Below, in pieces: positions 63,430 through 64,000 of a stretch of 64,000 nt of DNA. The notes below the pieces were generated by a model that was not told the DNA's origin, did not search any database, and saw nothing but the letters and a program-made list of their open reading frames with translations. Every line of letters starts with the position of its first letter. Within the stretch, counting starts at the first letter, position 1. A program made the translations under genes and the position numbers. Source of the stretch: Flavobacterium saccharophilum (GTDB lineage Bacteria; Bacteroidota; Bacteroidia; Flavobacteriales; Flavobacteriaceae). The stretch lies in the NCBI RefSeq assembly GCF_900142735.1, contig NZ_FRBY01000005.1:124001-188000 (forward strand), in the 5' to 3' direction.

Positions 63430-64000
63430 ATGAAGGTAAAAGAAATATTAGCACAATTTGAAGTATTAGGCGACGAAAGAATGCGTGCCCAAAATAAGAA
63501 ACGCGGAGCTGGAGACAATCAGTTTGGTGTTAAAATGGGCGATATTCGAAATATAGCCAAAAAGATAAAAACCAATCATGAACTGGCACTTGAACTTTGG
63601 GATACCGGAAATGTTGAAGCCCGATTTTTAGCCACTTTAATTATCGATCCAAAAAAACTTTCCAACGATGAAATTGCCAGAATAGTTTCTTCAGAGAAAT
63701 TCACTCACATTGCCGATTGGTTCTATTCTTATGTCATAAAAGAATACGCAGACAAAGAAACATTACGCCAAAAATGGATGCATACAGCTGATGTTATGCA
63801 GGCGCGTGCTGGCTGGAGCCTTACCACCGGTTGCGTAACCCGCACTCCCGAATTAGTCGACATACCAGCGCTTCTTGATCGAATAGAAAACGAAATGCCT
63901 ACAGCAGCGCCAGAAGTACAATGGACCATGAATAGCACCTTGGCACAAATCGGAATTAATCATCCGGAGTATCGCGAGCGTGCTCTTAGTATTGGAGAAA
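63430..64000 (+). CDS. AlkD-like DNA alkylation repair protein (3' end beyond window)
   Basis: An open frame from the ATG at 63430 runs to the window edge (190 codons seen). It starts MKVKEILAQFEVLGDERMRAQNKKRG and has the HEAT-like repeats and FGVKMGDIRNIAKKIK, ARFLATLIIDPKKLS, HIADWFYSYVIKEY segments of the AlkD DNA glycosylase family, which removes bulky alkylated bases. It lies 30 bp after the YdeI gene. C-terminal part not visible. Confidence 0.85.
   Translation, partial: MKVKEILAQFEVLGDERMRAQNKKRGAGDNQFGVKMGDIRNIAKKIKTNHELALELWDTGNVEARFLATLIIDPKKLSNDEIARIVSSEKFTHIADWFYSYVIKEYADKETLRQKWMHTADVMQARAGWSLTTGCVTRTPELVDIPALLDRIENEMPTAAPEVQWTMNSTLAQIGINHPEYRERALSIGE

Noticed and set aside
1..64000. 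CRISPR arrays, rRNA genes, phage or toxin-antitoxin modules
   Set aside because: No regularly spaced repeats, rRNA-like segments, phage structural genes or small paired toxin/antitoxin ORFs were seen.

Overview
The window looks like chromosomal DNA of a Flavobacterium-type member of the Bacteroidota. It is AT-rich, uses SusC/SusD pairs, has lipoproteins with Bacteroidota-style lipoboxes, carries promoters of the TTG-N20-TAnnTTTG type (tRNA-Lys, arsR), and contains a palindromic intergenic repeat of a kind I associate with Flavobacterium genomes. Genus assignment is inference; no rRNA is present.

Region 1 (1-25.5 kb) is an agar/agarose utilization locus. A minus-strand run with only short gaps (16462 down to 1427) encodes GH2, GH117, a Zn-type alcohol dehydrogenase, a KduD-like SDR, an aldehyde dehydrogenase, a sulfatase, GH3, a cycloisomerase, an aldose epimerase, a RhaT-like permease and a GH16 agarase. 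Together they explain depolymerisation of agar, release of 3,6-anhydro-L-galactose (L-AHG), and its conversion to 2-keto-3-deoxygluconate (KDG). A HAD phosphatase and a frameshifted second GH16 lie at the left edge. Divergently, a TPR/membrane/HTH regulator precedes a SusC-SusD-lipoprotein operon ending in a clear terminator.

The junction (25.5-28 kb) holds a truncated, frameshifted IS982-type transposase, one unrecognised 143-aa ORF, a tRNA-like relic with a strong terminator, and two tandem operator-like palindromes.

Region 2 (28-60.5 kb) is a second carbohydrate locus. On the plus strand lie an APH-fold kinase, GH35, SusC, SusD, a fasciclin-domain lipoprotein and another lipoprotein. On the minus strand lie a second SusD/SusC pair and a long catabolic operon (RraA-like, GH2, divergent GH95, GH116-like, enolase-superfamily dehydratase, an RbsD/FucU-like lipoprotein interrupted by an in-frame TGA, SDR, SMP-30 lactonase, KDG kinase, KDPG aldolase, SSS symporter, a small two-TM protein). 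A divergent AraC regulator sits at its head. The intracellular set spells an oxidative route: sugar > lactone > aldonate > 2-keto-3-deoxy-aldonate > phosphate > pyruvate + triose phosphate. The sugar is probably galactose-like, possibly L-galactose or L-fucose. The kinase and aldolase here could also finish the L-AHG pathway of Region 1, which lacks its own.

Region 3 (60.6-64 kb) is ordinary chromosome: tRNA-Lys, a tandem 308-bp repeat with a near-identical MITE-like core, and an ArsR-AHSA1-DoxX-YdeI-AlkD run whose promoter carries a 19-bp direct repeat.
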